A DNA stretch of 64,000 nt, taken from positions 496,001-560,000 of the forward strand of contig JASFXZ010000052.1 of NCBI GenBank assembly GCA_032209605.1, in the 5' to 3' direction. Source of the DNA: Mactromeris polynyma. Lineage: Eukaryota; Mollusca; Bivalvia; Venerida; Mactridae. A program made the translations under genes and the position numbers. The stretch's first letter is position 1. The number at the start of each line of letters is the position of its first letter. Below, piece after piece: positions 60,310 through 64,000 of this stretch. Below the pieces are notes generated by a model. It had not been told where the DNA came from. It made no database searches and saw nothing but the letters and a program-made list of their open reading frames with translations.

Positions 60310-61198
60310 GGATCTTACATGAGTGCTGATTTGTTATTGTTTTTATGAAACGAGTCGACTGAAATAATATGACGCGAGGTAATCCGAGCCTTCTCTGTCC
60401 CTAAACCAGCCCCTTTTACGATTTTTGATATTTCATGTTGCTGGTTAGGGTCAGAGGAACTCCTATAGTAAAAACCCGGGGATTTCCTCTCCCGCGCGGG
60501 AGAGGAACTTTTAATCAATATATCTATGTAAACATTCATTGGATTAACATTTCAAGCATATACATCTATTATCAATATATTAATTAACCTATCTGAACCG
60601 TAACATTTGTTTTGAAAACCTTGAATACGTTGTAACGGTCAATCCTTTTCCGAGTAAGCTAAAAAAATAATTTTCTTCATGTAAATATGTATTTGGGTCA
60701 AAGCTCCTGGCTGTCACGTGATCGAAAACGAGAGGAATTTTAATGCCTTCACCGCTTGTATGACGTCACTTTTCCTCGCGAGAGTACCGCGTTATTATGC
60801 AAATGAACAATATGGCCGATTTCGTAACGATTTCGGTACTGCATAACATAAATGTTTTTTTATGAAACTACAGTAGATAAAGGGGCAGTTTTATCATTGC
60901 AGATTGGTAAATTAAATATCAATTTACCGATTTGTTCGGCTAACTTTCCGTTAAAATGAGACCAAACGCCACATACACCGTTGAAAGTACACGACTGTAC
61001 ACGACTGTGTGGTTTTCAGTAATCCCCGGGTTTTTACTATAGGAGTTCCTCTGACCCTTAGCCGCCAAAAAAAAAGAAAAAAGGCTATAGGGTCAGAGAA
61101 GTCTCGGATTAGACGCGAGGCTCTGCCGAGCGTCATATTCGTTTCAGTCGACGAGTTTCATAAAAACAATATCAAATAAGCACGAATGTAAGATTCTA
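60310..61198. mobile_element. Foldback DNA element with 170-bp inverted ends
   Basis: The left arm (60310-60480; GATCTTACATGAGTGC...TAGTAAAAACCCGGGGATT) is inverted at 61020-61198 (AATCCCCGGGTTTTTACTAT...CGAATGTAAGATTC) with scattered differences and small indels. The roughly 530-bp interior has no transposase. A perfect 24-bp palindrome, TTCCTCTCCCGC-GCGGGAGAGGAA, sits at 60484-60507, at the inner edge of the left arm only. Confidence 0.82.
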
Positions 61199-61293
61199 TT
61201 TATCACATAACACCATAAATAGATTGTTTTCAATCTTTAAATAAACAATATTTCTAATAAATGCCGAAATTCAGAACAATTGTAAACAATAAG

Positions 61294-61322
61294 TGACGTC
61301 ACACTGGCCATTTATGACGTCA
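61294..61322. promoter_or_regulatory. Paired TGACGTCA sites
   Basis: Two perfect CRE/ATF consensus octamers at 61294-61301 and 61315-61322, in a small duplication (TGACGTCACACTGGCCATTTA / TGGCGTCACACTGGCTATTTA). No gene is adjacent, so a regulatory role is only possible. Confidence 0.3.
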
Positions 61323-61379
61323 TAAGTGGCGTCACACTGGCTATTTATGTAACTTGTTACATAATAAATTATGATATTT

Positions 61380-62290
61380 ATGTCACTGCTTTATGCCACT
61401 CCTGAAGTGCAAGTTATGTGATAAATAATTATATTTCACAAAAAGTTAGTTTTCAGGATTTTGAAAATATAAAATGTAGTTCTTTCAAACCTTGTAAAAT
61501 TGATTATGCAAACATTTTTACATAATGAGACAGATATCAACATTCTCAAAACTTTTAAGACTTTAATTCAGATTTCATGTTTTTTAAGAAAAAGATGAAT
61601 TTATAAGTTTTGACCGATTTCGAAAAATTGATTCTGATTTGATCTAGACAAGATCAAAATCAGTCATAAGTTCACTACATTAATTTCCCAACTGTACAGG
61701 AAAGTTTTATGTTTTCAAAATGTTAATTAGAAGATTCATAGGTATTTATTGTGTAGAAGTTAATGAGAAGTGCCGGAAAAAAAATTGGATTGCTTAAAGA
61801 AATTGGCAAATATTTGTCTAGACCGTCTTGCTACGGATCAGTTGATTCTTTGGGCCAGACGCTTTAACATTCTTTTGTTACTCAGATGACAGTGTGTATC
61901 ACCCCTGTAATATAGCTGACGTTCAGGTGAGGCTACATATTTTACTTGTTCTAGTAATAACAGATCATTTGAATGCAATACGGTTATTGAATACTCCTAA
62001 ATAAAATGCATCCAGTCCACTCCAAACAAGTTTGAAAACAAACATAACATCTTGAAATGGAATTCATTTTTTATGTATAATGGTTTATTCACAAACTGGT
62101 AAGATTCATTGATTTAGCAAATTAACAAGTTTACCTGTCAATGTAACCTAGTTCCCAATCACTGCTGGGACATTCTGTAAATATAAACCTTAGCTATTAA
62201 TTTGTGTACATGTTTTATCATAAAGGGAATACAGTGAGATAATGATCAAGATGTAGCTGGATTATTTTCATACAACTTGAACTTACATAC
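61380..62290. other. Intergenic, nothing recognised
   Basis: No exon or repeat family identified. Confidence 0.5.
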
Positions 62291-62307
62291 TCATTTGATC
62301 ACTCGAG

Positions 62308-62545
62308 GCCACCACATGTATCGGACACAAGAAACAATACTTAAGGGACTAAGATGCCCAAACATGGATTGGACACAGAAACAATACTAAAGGGACTTGG
62401 AGGCCCACACATGGAGCGGACACAAAAACAATACAAACGGGACTAGGAGGCCCTCTAAGGCAGTGGACACAAAACAATACTTATGGGACTAGGTGGAAGA
62501 CGAAAGGAGTGGACAAGAAAACAATCCCAAACAGACTAGGAGGTT
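62308..62545. repeat. Diverged tandem repeat of about 54 bp
   Basis: Five imperfect copies with the framework GGACACArAAACAATAC...GGGACTAGGAGGCCC, each carrying different changes, so an old array. Confidence 0.85.
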
Positions 62546-62627
62546 CAATTTAGGAAGGGATGTAGTTTCTAACCCATACCGTAACCTCGGTAGAGAATTT
62601 AATCATAATGATAAATTTACGATTTAC

Positions 62628-62887
62628 CTGGTCGTATTGCACTTCTCTATGTGTGCGAGGCAATACTGAAAGAAAACAAACCAAATATTTGAAAAATAAC
62701 GTAGGCATGCAATATAGCTATATTTAGTCAAGGTACAAAAATTATAGAAAATCATCTTTATTAGGGCGTGGACAGTACTACACAAATCATTCTCAGTTAC
62801 ATGGTCATCAAATATTTGATACTCGATCAAGGCAGCAGCAATGTCTCTGTTGGAAGACATAAATGAAATAACAACGACTTCACGCAT
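62628..62887 (-). CDS. Possible small exons of an unidentified minus-strand gene
   Basis: On the minus strand, a protein-like frame (62887 downward) reads MREVVVISFMSSNRDIAAAL and on to a VTENDLCSTVHALIK segment. A separate 38-bp segment, 62665-62628, has an excellent acceptor (TTTTCTTTCAG) and donor (CAG|GTAAAT). A GT at 62736-62737 would give a 71-base intron and join the two in frame. No family recognised and no neighbouring exon found. It may equally be chance. Confidence 0.2.
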
Positions 62888-62899
62888 TTGATCGATGTA

Positions 62900-64000
62900 T
62901 TTGTTAGGTTAAAGGTACTTCTAAGTTTAGTACCCTCAAAACCTATGCTTCCAGCAGATACCTGCGTAATCGACCATGCTCTAGCATCAGTAAATATGTA
63001 TATGCCCGATTTATTACATGATTATAGTGTACTTTTCAGCATTTATATTAAAATTAATTTATGAAACAACATTTTACTTGATGTCAGTTTGTATACAATT
63101 GTATGCATTTATGTAATTGATCGAGTGTCATGTAATTTACAGTTTAGCCTCTCAATAGCATCACCATTTGAATGATGCAGTTTTTGGTTATTGTTAAGAG
63201 GTTTTTGCTCAAATGACGTTACATTGGTTATAAAGGGTTATCGCGGGGAAATGGATACTGTTGTCCTAGAGAAGGTTGCTTTGGAGAGGCTGAACATTTG
63301 ATCAAGTATTATTATGTCTTAAAATACGCCCTTAATACCAAAATAGGATGTAGTAGTATAGATTGTCCAATATGCAGGACATTACACAACCATTGTACAT
63401 TTGTATTTCATTTTGACTTATATGTAGAGTTATCAATAAGGGTTGATAAAGAAATTTAGCATACCGGGGATAGTTCCACCAATATGAATCCCATGTCTCA
63501 GATTTATAGATACGTATATATCTTCAATTTCAGCAACTACAATGATAAAATTTGAATACTTGAATGCTAGTATTCCATTCATAAACAAAGCATTTAAAAG
63601 ATTTTGCTCTGGAACAATTCGACTTGTAAATAAATAAATCGTTTAAAGCATCATTAAATTATTTAGACAAAACGGCCAGAAGTTCCTTACATTGATATTT
63701 GTGTTCATTTAATTGTCATACGCAAACTTGTAATGTATTATAATGTATAAATTTCAAATTACATTATTATAGGCAGGTTTTCCACTATGTGTTGAATCTC
63801 GATGGTCATTTTAATAATTTTTTACCGGATTTTAGTACCATTTATTTAGGCACAATGCCTACAGTTAACAGAAAAATCGACCGTACGGTCAGAATCCGTA
63901 GGATTAAAATGTGGCCAAGGGTCAACTCCAGTTTAGGAATTAAGATAATTATTTGGTATTTGGAATATCTGTTATCATGAAAACAAAATATCACAATACA
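62900..64000. other. Right end of window, nothing recognised
   Basis: AT-rich. Short open frames only. Confidence 0.5.

Overview
The window is nuclear DNA of an animal, most likely a bivalve mollusc. The reasons are AT-rich sequence, small exons with GT-AG introns, tRNA-derived SINEs, 5'-truncated non-LTR retrotransposons, many short inverted-repeat (MITE-like) elements and unusually many minisatellites. The species cannot be named from the sequence alone. Nothing bacterial, phage-like or CRISPR is present.

Layout: (1) 1-2350 is a satellite of near-palindromic 35-bp cores with a higher-order period of about 995 bp, running off the left edge. (2) 3008-7345 is a decayed LINE cluster arranged as a large palindrome (about 1.58-kb arms around a reverse-transcriptase core). 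(3) 8661-10479 holds the last four coding exons of a CDC25 dual-specificity phosphatase gene; its upstream exons are not recognised here. (4) 10.7-24.3 kb has no confident gene. It carries two SINEs, a composite foldback element, a 19-bp minisatellite, five copies of one MITE family, one possible first exon (16625-16812), a 2-kb array of a 20-bp unit and a hAT-like MITE. (5) 24410-42028 is a complete 13-coding-exon SLC6-type Na+/Cl- dependent transporter (638 residues when spliced), probably for an amino acid or osmolyte. Its introns hold four minisatellites, a SINE, a pogo-like MITE and several foldback elements; a 39-bp array lies just after the stop codon. (6) 45268-58810 is a tandem segmental duplication (7.5 kb and 6.05 kb). 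Each copy has a promoter, a short upstream ORF and two exons of a secreted or cell-surface cysteine-rich protein with a CCxxCxC...CC motif resembling ectodomains of molluscan adhesion/Methuselah-like receptors. (7) 58.8-64 kb has no confident gene; it has one foldback element, a short tandem repeat and weak exon candidates.

The three genes do not form a pathway. The most interesting part is the duplicated cysteine-rich gene. Both copies stay fully open over 1779 coding bases, yet by my hand comparison most differences between them change the protein (about 35 replacement versus 10 silent). The flanks, in contrast, have gained insertions and deletions, including a LINE present in copy 1 and an intact empty site in copy 2. 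A second theme is that tandem arrays here are built from functional-looking signals: splice-donor-like motifs in the 20-bp array and a tRNA-like SINE head in a 45-bp array.
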